This document shows positions 33,990-45,932 of a DNA stretch of 64,000 bases, piece after piece; within the stretch, counting starts at the first letter, position 1; each line of letters starts with the position of its first letter. Source of the DNA: Elephas maximus indicus (lineage: Eukaryota; Chordata; Mammalia; Proboscidea; Elephantidae); NCBI RefSeq assembly GCF_024166365.1, contig NC_064831.1, forward strand, positions 29,440,768-29,504,767, written 5' to 3'. The notes beneath the pieces were generated by a model. The model saw only the letters and a program-made list of their open reading frames with translations, did no database searches and was not told where the DNA came from. A program made the translations under genes and the position numbers.

Positions 33990-34682
33990 TGTTTGGCTAT
34001 AAAGGAATTTAAAAAATAAAAACTTTCACCATAAGGACTTCAACAAATATGAGTACATTTTGTCTCTGGCAACAAAAAGCCTACAGTTAGAAGCACCAGG
34101 GCTGGCAAAGTAGCTTAGAAGGCCTCCAGGGACCCACTCCTCCATCCTTAATATGTAGCTTCTGTCCTTGGGCCACTGAAATTTCAGACCCCACACCCCA
34201 TTTCCAGGAGGGAAGTAGGAAAAGGGCTAAAGTCCTCATGCCCAGGTGGCTTTGTATTTTTTGCATGGGAAGAAATGCTATTCACTTGCATCACTATACA
34301 GAGCAGAACCACATGGCCATTCCAGTCAGAAAATATCTAACAAAAGCAAATGTTTAGCTTTTCAGTCTCTACAAAAGGGAAAGGCAAGGGAAACATTGGT
34401 TGGGAATGGGTTTGAGTGAGCCAACTCTTGGTGCTACATGCAGACAGTTATGTTCCCAAGAGTAGATGGTTTTCACACACATAATTGCTATTGTTTTTTC
34501 AATTTATTTAATCCAGGTTCTTGTGATTAGTGTTATTAAGGGTCTTCTTTATTCCATTCTAATATTTCCAGAGCCAAGCGAATAGCCTTATATTCCAGCC
34601 CTTCCAAAGCTTTGAAATTGATATGGATAGCTCACATTTCTATCCTAAATTTCTGTCCAATTATATTCATTTCAATACCAGT
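33990..34682. other. Intergenic, nothing recognised
   Basis: No gene or named repeat seen. Confidence 0.5.
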
Positions 34683-34752
34683 GTTATGAGTCAGAATCGA
34701 CTCAACAGGAATGGATTTGTTTGTTTTTTTGTTTGTTTTTGGTTTGGTTTTC
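34683..34752 (+). mobile_element. AfroSINE 3' tail, severely 5'-truncated
   Basis: Only 'gttatgagtcagaatcgactcaacaggaatgg' and the T/G-rich terminus remain. Typical of a reverse-transcription stop soon after priming. Confidence 0.8.
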
Positions 34753-35185
34753 AAATTGATTCATTTTGCTAACATTCTTCTTAACCTACTTTGTAAGTGA
34801 GAGAGTTGGAGCTCAATATCAATCAGGATCTCTTTCCATCATCATTAGCTGCTTCTAGAACACCTGTGACTGCAGGTGTATACACATACATGCACACACA
34901 CACATTTTGCCATTGAGAGGATGTCCATAGTTTTGCTCGTTGAAGTCTATATAAACTTCCCTTCTATGTGATCCATATATAAAAATAACATAGAAGAAGA
35001 AGTATTTATGGTCTTGGACAGTTGGTTATCCATATGGGAAAAAATATTACAGCCCTATGCCACATGATACACAAAAATCAATTCCAGGTAAATTAAAGAT
35101 TTAAACCTAAAAACCAAAATTTCTAGATAGAATTTAAGAATTCTTTACGAAATATGTTAGAAAAGAATTTCTTAAACAAGCCATA

Positions 35186-35345
35186 ACCAAAACCCATTGC
35201 TGTCAAGTCAGTTCCAAATCACAGCGACCCTATTGGACAGAATAGAAATGCCCCATAGAGCTTCCAAGGAGCACCTGGTGGATTCAAACTGCTGACCTTT
35301 TTGTTAGCAGTGCAGCTGTTAACCACTACTCCATCAGGGTTTCCA
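35186..35345 (-). mobile_element. AfroSINE, inserted in old L1
   Basis: 'aaaacccattgctgtcaagtcagttcc...gaccctattggacagaatagaa' to 'taaccactactccatcagggtttcc'. The flanks 'taaacaagccat' and 'caaacaagccac' look like the target duplication. Confidence 0.92.
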
Positions 35346-35592
35346 AACAAGCCACAGAAATCATAAAACATAAAAAAAAGTTTGACAGTTTCATCTGAAT
35401 TAAAATTACTTCTTAATGAAATAAGACACCACAATAAAAGTTTAAAAAATAAGACCCAAAGAGAGAGACAATATTGGCAATTCATATCATTGCCTTTGAA
35501 AGCATGACATCCAGAATACACAAAGAACATCTACAAATCAATAAGAAAAGGGGAAAGCGGGTAATTTGCTCAAGAAATCTGAATGACCCATG

Positions 35593-35792
35593 TTGTTGTT
35601 GTTAGATACTGTTGAGTCTATTTCAACTCATAGCCACCCCAGTGACAAAGCAGAGCTGCCCCATAGAGATTTCTTGGCTGTAAACTTTATGGAAACAAAT
35701 TGACAGCGGATCCACTTCCTGGGTGGATTTAAACAGCCAACCTTTCCATTAGCAGCTGGAGCACTTAACTGTCCGTGCCACCAGGCTTCTAT
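35593..35792 (-). mobile_element. AfroSINE, long variant, inserted in old L1
   Basis: 'gttgttgttagatactgttgagtc', 'agcagagctgccccatagag', 'ggctgtaaactttatgg', ending 'cttaactgtccgtgccaccagg'. The flanks 'gaatgacccat' and 'gaatggcccat' form an 11-bp target duplication with one mismatch. Confidence 0.92.
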
Positions 35793-36430
35793 GAATGGCC
35801 CATAAATATATGGAAATATTTGGAACCTCACCTGTAATCAAGGAACTGGAAAAAAATAATTTGATACTAATTCACACCCATGAAATTGGCAAAAATGTAT
35901 ACCCATCGATACTAAGTGTAATGGTAACAGAGGAAAACAGGAACTCTCAGATACTGTTGGTGGGGCTCTCAATCGGCATGGACACTTCAAAGAGCAATTT
36001 GGACCACCTAGTCCATACCCCATGACTCAGTGATTCTACTTGGTAGTGTATATCCTAGAAAATCTGTAATGAATGTGCACAAGACATATACAAGGATGTT
36101 TGCAGTAGTTTTGTTTGTAACAAAAATTTGGAAACAATCTAATTGTCTATCAGTAGGAGAATAAGTAAATAAATTATTATATATTCATCCCGTAGAATAC
36201 TATAAAAACATTAAAATGAATGCGTTAGACAAAGGATCAAAGTCCATTAAATGTGGAAAGACAGTATTTTTAACAAATGGTGCTGACAAAACTTGCTGTC
36301 CATCTGTAAAAAAACAAAACAGGACCCATACTCACACCATACACAAAAACTAACTCAAAATGGATCTAAGATCTAAATATAAAACCTAAAATGATAAAGA
36401 TCATGGAAGAAAAAATACCGAACAACGCTA

Positions 36431-36451
36431 ACCCAACCCAGTGCCATCGAG
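36431..36451 (-). mobile_element. 21-bp AfroSINE tail insertion (micro-SINE)
   Basis: ACCCAACCCAGTGCCATCGAG is the reverse complement of the last bases of the AfroSINE. It is flanked by 15-bp near-identical repeats (36416-36430 'taccgaacaacgcta' and 36452-36466 'tactgaacaacacta', two mismatches), so it is a complete but extremely truncated retroposition event. Confidence 0.8.
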
Positions 36452-36956
36452 TACTGAACAACACTAGGGGCCCTAATATGGCATAAATTCAATACAAACC
36501 ATAACTAATGATGCACAAAAATCAGAAGATAAAATCCATAACTGGGACCTCTTAAAAATTAAACACTTAAGCTCATCAAAAGACTTTACCAAAAGAGAAA
36601 AAAGACAACCTACAGGCTAGGAAAAAAATTTTGACTACAACATATCTGACAAGGGTCTAGTCTCTAAAATCCATGAAATACTTCAACATCTCAATAACAA
36701 AAAGAAAAATAATCCAATTAAAATGTAAGCAAAAAATATGAACAGACAATTCACCAGAGAAGACATTTAGGCAGTTAACAGACACATGAATAAACGCTCT
36801 TGATCACTAGCAGTTAGAGAAATGCAAATTAAAACTAAATGAGAAACCATCTCACCCTAACATTACTGGCACTAATCAAAAAAAACAGAAAATAACAAAT
36901 GTTGGAGAGGCTCCAGGGAGATTGGAACTCTTATGCACTGCTGGTGAGAATGTAAA

Positions 36957-37331
36957 ATGGAACAACCACTATGGAAAACATGGCACCTCCTTAAAAAGCT
37001 AGAAAAAGAAATAGCATATTATCCAGGAATCCCACTCCTAGGAATATATTCTAGAGAAATAAGTGTCATCACACAAATAGACATATGCACACCCATCTTC
37101 ATTGAAGCTTTATTCACAATAGCAAAGAGATGGAAACAACCTAAGTGCCCATCAACAGATGAATCGATAAACAAACTGTGGTACATACACACACTGGAAT
37201 ACTACACAGGAATAAAGAATAATGATGAATCCTTGAAACATCTCACAACATGGATGAGTCTGAAGGCCATTATACTGAGTAAAGTAAGTCAACCACAAAA
37301 GGTCAAATATTGCATGAGACCACTATTATAA
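36957..37331 (+). pseudogene. L1 ORF2 C-terminus
   Basis: 'FTIAKRWKQPKCPSTDESINKLWYIHTLEYY' and the ending 'KYCMRPLL' match the C-terminus of the ORF2 at 25021-25257 on the other strand. Open for 124 codons but lacks all upstream domains. Confidence 0.92.
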
Positions 37332-37992
37332 AAACTCAAGAAAAGATTTACACACAGGAAAGAAAAAAAAACAACCTTTGATGGTTACCAGGGAAAGAAG
37401 GGGTGGGGAGTAGAAATCACTAACTAGATAACAGACAAGTGCTAACTTTTGTGAAGGGAAAGACAACATACAATATAGGGAAAGTCAGCACAACTTGACC
37501 AAGACAAACCTTAGAAGCTTCCTAGACACATCCAAATACCTTGAGGCACTGAGTTACTGGGGCTGAGGGCTGGGGACCATGGTCTCAGGGAACATGTAGG
37601 TCAACTGGCATAACATAGCTCATAAAGAAAATGTTCTACGTTTGGTGAGTAGTATCTGGGGTCTTAAAAGCTTGCAAGCAGTCATCTAAGATACATCTAT
37701 TGATCCCATCACGTTCAGGGCAAAGGAGAATAAAGAAAACCAAAGACACAAGGAAAACATTAGTCCAAAGGACTAATGAGCTACATGAACCACAGCCTCT
37801 ACCAGCCTGAGCCCAGAACACCTAGCCTGGCTACCACCACCGACCGCTCTGACAGGGATCATAATAGAGGGTTCAGGCAGAGCGGGAGAAAAATGTAGAA
37901 AAAATTCAAATGCACAAAACAAGACCAGACTAACTGGTCTGACAGAGACTGGAGGAACCCCTGAGACTATGGCCCCCCAGCACCCTGCTAAC

Positions 37993-38671
37993 TGTCTTAA
38001 TCTGGGTTCTCTAAAAAAAAGCAAAATGAGTAAAACGTATAAATACATAGAGAGAGAAATTTATATCAAGGAAACAGCTCACACAATCGTAGTGGTTGGA
38101 ATGTCCCAAGTCCTTGGATCAGGATAGAAGCCTTTCCCAATTCAATGAGCTGCAGAAGCTGGTGAACCCAAGATGAGCAGGTCGGAGAGCAGGCCTCCTG
38201 CTCAAGAGGTTGTGACAGTCAAGGAATCCCCAAGGATGGCAGGCAAGACTGCAAGGTTTCTCCTGATTCACATAGCTGCAGCGGCTGATGAACCCAAAAT
38301 CGGCAGGTCGGGGAACAGGACTCTTGCTAGCAGGCCATGAAGATCTACAAAACCCAAGATGGACAGGTAAGCTGCTAGCTCAAGTCCCAAGAACCGGAGG
38401 TCAGACAAGAGACAGCTTCTGGATCCAGAACAAGCCAACAACCTTTGCAAGGCAAGCAGGAAGGAAGTAGGAGACAGAAGGTGGAGAGATGAAGGCTGAG
38501 GGGGTGGTGAGCTGCCACAGGCCCCACCCCTGCCAGTACCACTCAGCAGGTTCCATCATGGGGGTGATCGCAAATCAAATTTCAACAAGGAAGTGATTAC
38601 AACATTATACAACTGCCAAAACACTGCGAATCATGGCCCAGCCAAGCTGACACACAGTCTTAACCACCACA
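37993..38671 (-). mobile_element. Solo LTR, MLT2/ERVL-like, with 5-bp target duplication
   Basis: The reverse complement starts TGTGGTGGTTAAGACTGTGT followed by 'cagcttggctgggccatgatt', and ends 'agagaacccagattaagaca'. It is flanked by CTAAC at 37988-37992 and 38672-38676. Related to the LTR at 33443-33984 but longer (679 bp) and in the opposite orientation. Inserted into an L1 3'UTR, so it is younger than that L1. Confidence 0.87.
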
Positions 38672-39245
38672 CTAACTCAGAACTGAAACCATTCCCAAAG
38701 TCCACCTTTCAGCCAAATATTAGACAGGCCTATAAAACAAACAATAACACACTTTAGGAACATGCTTCTTAGTTTAATCAAGTATATGAGACCAAATGGG
38801 CAACACCTGCCCAAAAGCAAAGACTAGAAAGCAAGAAGGGACAGGAAAACTGGACAGATGGACACGGGGAAACGGTTGGAAAGCGAAAGGGAAAGGGAGA
38901 GAGAGTGCTGACCCTTTGCAGGGGTTGCAACCAATGTCACAAAACAATTTGTGTATAAAGTTTTGAATGAGAAACTAATTTGCACTGTAAACATTTACCT
39001 AAAACACAATAAAAAAAATTTTTTTAGTGAACTAACTAGAGTTTCATGTGCCAAAATGGATAAATCTCCAAACATGTTGGGGTGGAAAAGTAGCACGATT
39101 GATTAGTTCAGCTCTGTGCCCTGCCTTCCCTGTCTATCCTCCATCTGTCTCAATTTCATCCTTCTTTCAAGCCCTTCCTCAAGCACTAGCCCTCCTGAAA
39201 CTTTCCCTGCTCTTTCCAACATTGCCCCCTTCCCCAGGGTTTTTA

Positions 39246-39452
39246 GAGCCCCTGGGTGGCACAAAGGGTTTAGTGCTCAACTAGTAGTCTAAAGGTTGGC
39301 TGTTTGAACCCACCCAGAGGTGCCTTGGAAGACAGTCCTGGAGATCTGCTTCCAGAATGTCACAGCCTTGAAAACCCTAAGCAGCAGTTCTACCCTGTGG
39401 GGTCGTCGTGAGTCTGAATTGACACCACTGGCAACTAACAATAACAACAACG
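39246..39452 (+). mobile_element. AfroSINE, long variant
   Basis: 'agcccctgggtggcacaaaggg', 'ggttggctgtttgaaccc', 'gagatctgcttccagaatgtcacagcc', then 'ggggtcgtcgtgagtctgaattgac' and an 'ataacaacaac' end. Confidence 0.9.
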
Positions 39453-41796
39453 AGGGTTTTTTTATTTATATTTCTCTTATAACACTTATGCCAACAGTCC
39501 AAGAAAGTGTCCCTAGCATTATAACCTCACCAACTTTTTTAAAAAAATTTTTTAGTAATTTGGTAGGAAAAATATCTTACTTTAAGATTCATTTATGTTA
39601 TTATTCCTGAGGCGGAGCAATTTTCATGTGCTAATTCTTTATTTGCATTTCTACTGTCTTACTAATTTACAGTGGCTTTCACAGAGTTTTGCATATGGTT
39701 CCTGAAAATGAAAATTTTGACCTCAATTGAATTAAAAGCTAAAATTTCAAAGTGAATTAAAAAAAAAAAAAACCCTGCATTAAACAAAAAATTACTGCAA
39801 TGTAAGTAGTGTACTAAAACATAAAAGCATATCACTAATACTACAATCTTGCTTGCTGAGGCCCTTTCTTGAGTAGGTGGACCCAAAACCGAATAGAAAA
39901 CACATTTTCATTGTTTAAATGATGCTAGATATAGGGGAAGTCCATCCCTTAAGGCTTAAATAGCTTCTGCTGGTTGGAGGAACAAAGCAGTACTTGATGC
40001 AGACAGAAACCAAAACAGTATGTTTCAGAAGCCAGTATTCTCTAGAAAGGGTCTAACATAAGACAGATCTTCGTCCCAATAAATCTTGAATTCTGCAAAT
40101 GATCAACCTTATTCCCTAAGTTTAACAAAGCATGTATCTTTGGAAAGGCTCTTATTAGCCTTATGAGTTGTTGGGCTTACAGCTGATAAGCAGAATCATA
40201 ACTAAAATGATTAAGTAAATACCGAGAGTCACCTTTCACACAGAAAATGCAAGCTATTGCCGTTCACAAGGTATTTAGTGGTCCCTAGGTTTTCTATTGC
40301 GTCTTTGTAGGGTTCCAGACATCCCAAGGATCATTTGCAGATAGCATGATTTTTGCTCACAGTTTAACCAGTAACTTATCCTCTCATTCAAATTCAGAGG
40401 TTCAAATTGAGAATCAAATGTTCAACATAAAATAGATCTGTGGCTAAAAGAACAATTTCAAACTTGAGTTACCAAGACCATAGCCAGTGACCACTGCAGC
40501 AATGGGTTCCTCTCTTTTTATTTATAAGTACTTTTTCACTCCTTCTGGACCTTGACATGTAACATGAACTGTCCCAGATTTTAGAAGAGGGCTTGGCTCC
40601 TGGACTGCTGAGCAGACAGAAACTCTTCCTTTGAGAATAGTCAGGCTATCAGCATAGAGCTGCTTACAAGATTTAGCCAGGATAGTACTTACTCAAGATT
40701 TAACCTGCAGGGAACTCAGGAAGTAATTGTGTTTGGTTAACTGAGCATCAGTTTTTCTATCACAGGACATGAGACCAATATGAAAATATTCAAGTTTGTC
40801 ATCTTTCCGTTACTGATACCTCATGGGAATATAGGACAAGACGGTAAAACAGTCTTCAGTTGGAAAGCAAAACCAAGCAGAATAAGGATGGTAGCATTGC
40901 CCAGAAATATTGTGCTCCCTCTGAATGTTCTCCAGTTTCTAAACTATTTTCACAGCTATAAATTTATATGGAATTTGATATTATGCCATCAGGTGTTGAA
41001 GGGATGTTTCTGTATTTTGTTCATTATTTATTTATTTAGTGTCATGTAAAATAAATAAGATTTTGTACTAAATCTGTAACTATCGTGAGTACATTTCACA
41101 AACTTTGTAAAAATTCACCTAATCCCCACTTTGGTTTATATTAAAAAGTTCCCGAGGGAAATGGATTTTACATTTGAGGCCTGATTTGGCTAAAAGATTT
41201 ATAAGGGCACATGTAGAAATACAGGTCCCTGTTGGGTGATCAACCAGGGGCTGAAATATAATTATAGTTTTCTCTGCTCTCCAGGCCACTGGAAACTGCT
41301 CCCAGGAGCCCAGAGGCAAGCTGGTCATCTAAGAAGAACATAATGTTCTATGCAATATGGCCATCTTGGTCACCTTCCCAATCTTCAGTGTCAATCTAAA
41401 AGACAGTACTAGATGGGGCAGAAATCTTTTCAGATTTTAAATTAATGGGAATGCTCGCTCAAGTTGGACTCAAGGTCAGTAATATGTTTTGTGGATCTGG
41501 GAGCCAAATTTAGCTGGATCTCTTTGTATGTCACCATTCCAGGCTGCTGCTCAGTTCAGCCTGTCATAAGTGCTGTGGCGACACTCATGAGCCAAAATGA
41601 AAAATGTGTCGCCAGGTAACATGTGTAAAACAGTCCAGCACTGGAAAATTAAAAATTTTTCCTGTAAAAAATAAAATAAAATCATTTGACAACTTGCTGA
41701 AATTTCTCAAGAGTGAGATAACGCACTGGGAGGCCTGATCTTGGAGGCTCTTTGAAAATGTCCCCAAATAATCACTTTATGGGACAGAGTAAATTC
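39453..41796. other. Intergenic, nothing recognised
   Basis: A/T-rich DNA of 2.3 kb without SINEs, L1 or LTRs that I can identify, which is unusual for this window. Open frames at 39320-39610, 40780-41049 and 41119-41328 match no family. Could hold conserved non-coding sequence; this cannot be told by eye. Confidence 0.45.
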
Positions 41797-41994
41797 AAAA
41801 CCAAACCCATTGCCATTGAGTCGATTCTAACAGTGGCCCTATAAAATATAGTAGAACTGCCCCCATAGGGTTTCCAAGGCTGTAATCTTTATGGAGGCAG
41901 ACTGCCACATCTTTCTCCAGCGGAAACGCTGGCAGGTTCTAACCATAGACCTTTCAACTAGCATCTGCTCATTTTAACCACTGTGCCACCAGGA
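41797..41994 (-). mobile_element. AfroSINE, long variant
   Basis: 'aaaccaaacccattgccattgagtcgattc', 'agggtttccaaggctgtaatc', ending 'ttttaaccactgtgccaccagg'. Minus orientation. Confidence 0.92.
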
Positions 41995-42022
41995 GAAAAA
42001 ATGGGGGAACCTATTTATCAGT

Positions 42023-42036
42023 CCACTGGAGGGCAC
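42023..42036 (+). promoter_or_regulatory. Possible CTCF-type motif
   Basis: CCACTGGAGGGCAC agrees with the CTCF core CCASYAGRKGGCRS at 13 of 14 positions. A motif of this length can occur by chance in 64 kb, and only binding data would establish it. Confidence 0.3.
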
Positions 42037-44080
42037 CACAGGTTTTTTACATTGTTGCCACTATAGCTTAACTATCACAACAAATAACTGGGCCACCGTC
42101 CAGAAAACTTACAGGAGCTTATTAATCAATAGCCAGAATCTTAAGACCACAGGGGTTAAATGTCAGTCTTTGGTTATATAACAAAAACAAGATTTAACAA
42201 GGAGGTTATAGGAAAGAAAATACTTGTTCTTTCTCTTGATGATACCACTTCCCCCCAACAATAAACCCTCACCTCTGCCAACAGGGGTTTTCACAGCTTA
42301 ATGTAACAGAGTCCCAATAATGCAGGACTGTAATAACCATCCATCTCATATAAGAACTGCCATGTTATCAGCTCTTAACAAAAGACATACATATTTTGTA
42401 CACTCAGAGTAGGCAAAGGTGTAAAAAGTAAGAAATGTACCAACCTGTACAAGAGCCTTAGCAAGGTACTGCTCAGAGTATTTTCTAGAAGTTTGATAGG
42501 TAAGTCCCACATGGAGGGATCATTTAAAATTATCATTTTAATCCTATTTAGTTCTATTGAATAAAACATTGATCATCATCAATTATTAATTCCCTAAAGT
42601 AAGATTGCTTACCTACTTTTCTAACATTTCCCTTGAGCCTTTTCTATTCCTTTGGCAAAAGGCTTTCCACTGTTGTGGGTTTACCAGCACGCCACTATTT
42701 TCATTTTTCATAAATGTTTTACTCTTATTACATCCAATGTGGGGTGTATTTCAATTTTTTAATCTCATAAAGTGTTTTTGAAAATGAATGCTATTTTTTG
42801 ATACCCCAACATCAGACTTTTCTCCACATTAGAATAAATTTCATCTGCTAATTTGCTAATCTACTCATCAACGAAGTTCTATTTGCGTGTGAGCCTGTAG
42901 CTTTGGAACTGCCGGATAGATTCACGGATCTCCTCATGGTTCCAGGAATTGGACAGTCTGATCCGTGAAGCACAAGTCACATGGGATACGACACTGCAAC
43001 TGTCCTACAACCACTGCACAGATTACAGGTGAAGTTCCTGTGAGTGCCAGCCCTCCTCTGGATCACCTCTCCTACAGCTTTAAGTAACAGTGAAGTATGT
43101 GAATTTACCAATACCTTATTCTAAGTCCTGGGAGACTACTACCTTATCCTTGGGTGTGTGATGATCCCAGGCCAAACAGAAGCAATCACTATTATGTTTT
43201 GACCAATAAGGAAAATATTTATATCTTCCACATTAACCTAATTAGGTCCAAATAGAAAAATTGGTATTGGGCATGAAAATAATATGTATACTTAAACTTT
43301 TATTTTATGGGGGTAGAAATATTTTTAACAACCAACCTTTCAAAATTAACAGTAAGATAAAAAAAGCAGAAAGGAACATCAGAACACAGGCAAATGAAGA
43401 AAATGAAAGTGCCCAGCACATAAGACCATCTGTGCCTTTAGAAAGACATGTTCATAACAAGAAACAGGCAGCCCAAGTACAGGCTCCACCATCTGAGCAA
43501 TTAATGATGGGTGAAACTGAGCAAGGCATCATTAGTCAAAGCAGGACGATTCTTCCGCTGCTAAATAAGAACCTATTACACCCAAGAGTTTGTAGATAGC
43601 ATTAAATAAGAAGGGTAAGGAAAAATAATAATCAAAGAATATATGCCTCATTGAATTTGAGTAATCTAGAATATAATAACCTGCCGATGGGTCATAAATG
43701 AACACAAGCAACATTTGTCTATGCAAAATAGAAAGAGCACTGAACCACGCAGAATGAACCTGTCGGCTCTAACAAATATCTGCAATGATCTGCCCCGAGC
43801 CGGTTGGAGATAAGAAGCTGTCACACTACAGTCGGCACCTGTTTTCCTTTCAGTTGCAATGAAAACTAATTGCATTTCTGATAAGGATGAAATCCCCAAA
43901 GTTAAGACCTACTTGATGGGATTGTGTGCTCAACCACAAGGAAAATCAATAGCTAACCTAGATTTCAAGCAGCAAAATTAGTAGTGTGCCCAGGCGCCAT
44001 CATGAGGCTGTTCTCTCACAGCTCTCCAGACTTTTTGATCTGCTTCTGCTCTGGTTTCCAACAGAAGAACACAATGAATA
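42037..44080. other. Intergenic, nothing recognised
   Basis: No gene or named repeat. The plus-strand frame at 43261-43599 (112 codons) is the longest here; it has no domain or family resemblance that I can see. Confidence 0.45.
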
Positions 44081-44253
44081 CAAAACAAAACCTGTTGTAG
44101 TCCAGTCAATTCCGACGCTACTCTGTCCTACAGGACTCTACTCTGTCTTGTATGACAGAGTAGAACTGCCTCACAGGGTTTCCAAGAAGCGCCTGGTGGA
44201 TTCAAACTGCTAACTTTTGGGATAGCAGCTGAGCTCTTAACCACTGTGCCACC
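44081..44253 (-). mobile_element. AfroSINE with internal duplication
   Basis: 'aaaacctgttgtagtccagtcaattccgac' to 'taaccactgtgccaccag'. The block 'ctactctgtcctacaggact' / 'ctactctgtcttgtatgaca' is repeated in tandem inside the element. Confidence 0.9.
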
Positions 44254-44439
44254 AGAGAGATATGTATTTCCATTCATTTCATTGCACTAAACTCTGGAAG
44301 CCCAAAGCAGGATTCCTGTTCTTTAGGAGCTTTCAGACAGAGACTTTAAAAGTTTTGGGCAATGCCACTTTTCACCCACAAAAATAGCTTTAAAAAAATA
44401 AATGAAGGAAAAAATGCAATCCACTTTATGTTACCTATC

Positions 44440-44600
44440 AGAGCCCTGGTGGCACAGACGTTAAGAGCTCAGCTTCTACCCAAAAGATTGGCATTTCGAA
44501 TCTAGCACCCACTCCTTGGAAACCCTATGGGGCAGTTCTACTCCTATTAGGTCGCTATGAGTCGGAATTCACTGGACAATAATGGGTTCAGGGTTTTGGG
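44440..44600 (+). mobile_element. AfroSINE, full length
   Basis: 'agagccctggtggcacagacgttaagagctcagc' head, 'actccttggaaaccctatgg' middle and 'gtcgctatgagtcggaattc' tail. Confidence 0.93.
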
Positions 44601-45029
44601 GACGTAGGTACAGGTCTTTTTTAGGAAGCGTGAGTTATTGAGAAGAAGAAGCAGGGATGAAACTGAGGTATCGGGGGAAGACTACAGTTCATTCTTACCT
44701 TTTTTATTTCCCTGAGGAAAATTGCGTCTGCTCTGAGAGAAGGTGAGACCAAAACCATGGGAATTTTCGGTAACTACAGTTTCAATCTTCCATTTTTTTC
44801 TTTTCAGTTCCCACCTCCCTTTTGACTTTCATTCCCTCTTTCTGACTAGCACTGTGGTGGCCAGAAAGGCTTTAACCAAACACCTTCATTTGCACAACTG
44901 AATAGGAAGTGGAGTTTTGGTAACTATCCAGTCAACCTGATTAATGTAAACAATCAGAGCAGACCTTAGGTGTGTGATATGACCCCAAACTGGACTAAAA
45001 CGTGGCTCACCAACGCTGTAGCGGATCTT
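44601..45029. other. Intergenic, nothing recognised
   Basis: Unique-looking sequence between an AfroSINE and a MIR; no gene seen. Confidence 0.5.
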
Positions 45030-45170
45030 CAGCATGGGTCAGGTACCCAGACTCATGTTCTATTCCCAGTTCTCCCACTAACCCCCTGTGTGACCTTATT
45101 CAAGTCTTTCAGGGCTTCAGCATCTAACACGTAAGAACAATACTGAAACTTCTCAAGGGTACAAACAACT
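45030..45170 (+). mobile_element. MIR SINE fragment
   Basis: 'tctcccactaaccccctgtgtgacctta' and 'caagtctttcagggcttcagcatc' follow the MIR core in plus orientation. Diverged. Confidence 0.65.
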
Positions 45171-45194
45171 ACATGACTTTGCCTCAAAAAGAGG

Positions 45195-45385
45195 AAAAGT
45201 CACAGAATCACACGGTTTTCAAGCTAGCAGGGGTTTGTGGTATTATGTATATCAGCCCCTTGCTTTACAGGAAAGGAAACTGGGGCCTTGAAAGATTGAA
45301 AGACTTGACCGAGGGCACACACGGACCGAGGAGGAGAACTGGGAATAGAGTGTATGAGTCTTGGCACCTGGACCAAGTCATGACC
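45195..45385 (-). mobile_element. MIR-like SINE (possibly MIR3)
   Basis: 'tttacaggaaaggaaactggggcc' followed by 'gaaagacttgaccgagggcacac' corresponds to the reverse of a MIR core. Subfamily uncertain. Confidence 0.5.
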
Positions 45386-45599
45386 TAAAAAGTATAACTC
45401 TGCTGGTGGTCATAAAATATTCCTGACTTTCTCTAAACTAAACACTGTCTGATGTAAGTAGGTAGTTAAAGTGTCATACTTTCAATCTTTCTGAATGACT
45501 TCTGTCATAAAAGTTATGGTTGGCTCTGAAAATCTCAGTGGGCTTTAGTTTGCACATTCCTCGTGGAAAATCAAATCTGCTACATAGTTTTAGAGGTTC

Positions 45600-45726
45600 C
45601 AGGGGTACAAACTGAAGAGCCAGATGACACCTGTGAGCTGTGTGACCTGGGCGGGCTATTTAACTTCTCTATGCCTCAGTTTCTTCATATGTAAGATGCA
45701 GATAACAGAATCTACCTCATAGGTTA
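45600..45726 (+). mobile_element. MIR SINE
   Basis: 'agagccagatgacacctgtgagctgtgtgacctgggc' and 'aacttctctatgcctcagtttcttcatatgtaag...ctacctcatagg' is a clear MIR in plus orientation. Confidence 0.88.
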
Positions 45727-45727
45727 A

Positions 45728-45932
45728 AAAGAGTCCAGGTGGCACAATGGTTAAGCGCTCAGCTGCCAACCAGAAAGTCAGCAATTTGAACCCACCAGCT
45801 GCTCTTCAAGAGAAAGGCCTAGAGATCTGCTCCCATAGAGATCACAGCCTGGGAAACGCCATGGGGCAGTTTTACTCTATGCTATAGGGCCTCTAAGAGT
45901 TGGAATCCACTCAATGGCACACAACAATAATG
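45728..45932 (+). mobile_element. AfroSINE, long variant
   Basis: 'agagtccaggtggcacaatggttaagcgctcagc', 'gagatctgctcccatagagatcacagcc', 'ctctaagagttggaatccactcaatggc'. Inserted directly after the MIR. Confidence 0.92.

Larger units (their letters stand above)
34990..36228 (+). mobile_element. Older L1 LINE, ORF2 C-terminal remnant, SINE-interrupted
   Basis: 'gaagtatttatggtcttggac', 'tatgggaaaaaatattacagcc', 'gaaattggcaaaaatgtatac' and 'gcaatttggaccacc' are decayed L1 ORF2 sequence, more diverged than the neighbouring L1 at 36229-39024. Two AfroSINEs (35186-35345, 35593-35792) have inserted into it. Confidence 0.7.
36229..39024 (+). mobile_element. L1 LINE, 5'-truncated, with an LTR inserted in its 3'UTR
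   Basis: Begins within ORF2 ('caaagtccattaaatgtggaaagac'), runs through the ORF2 end (37331), the 3'UTR and 'cacaataaaaaaaa' at 39008-39020. The 3'UTR is split by the ERVL-like LTR at 37993-38671. A 21-bp SINE tail is inserted at 36431-36451. Confidence 0.88.

Noticed and set aside
43261-43599. 112-codon plus-strand open frame
   Set aside because: No homology I can recognise, weak start context, no splice or promoter signals nearby; likely chance.
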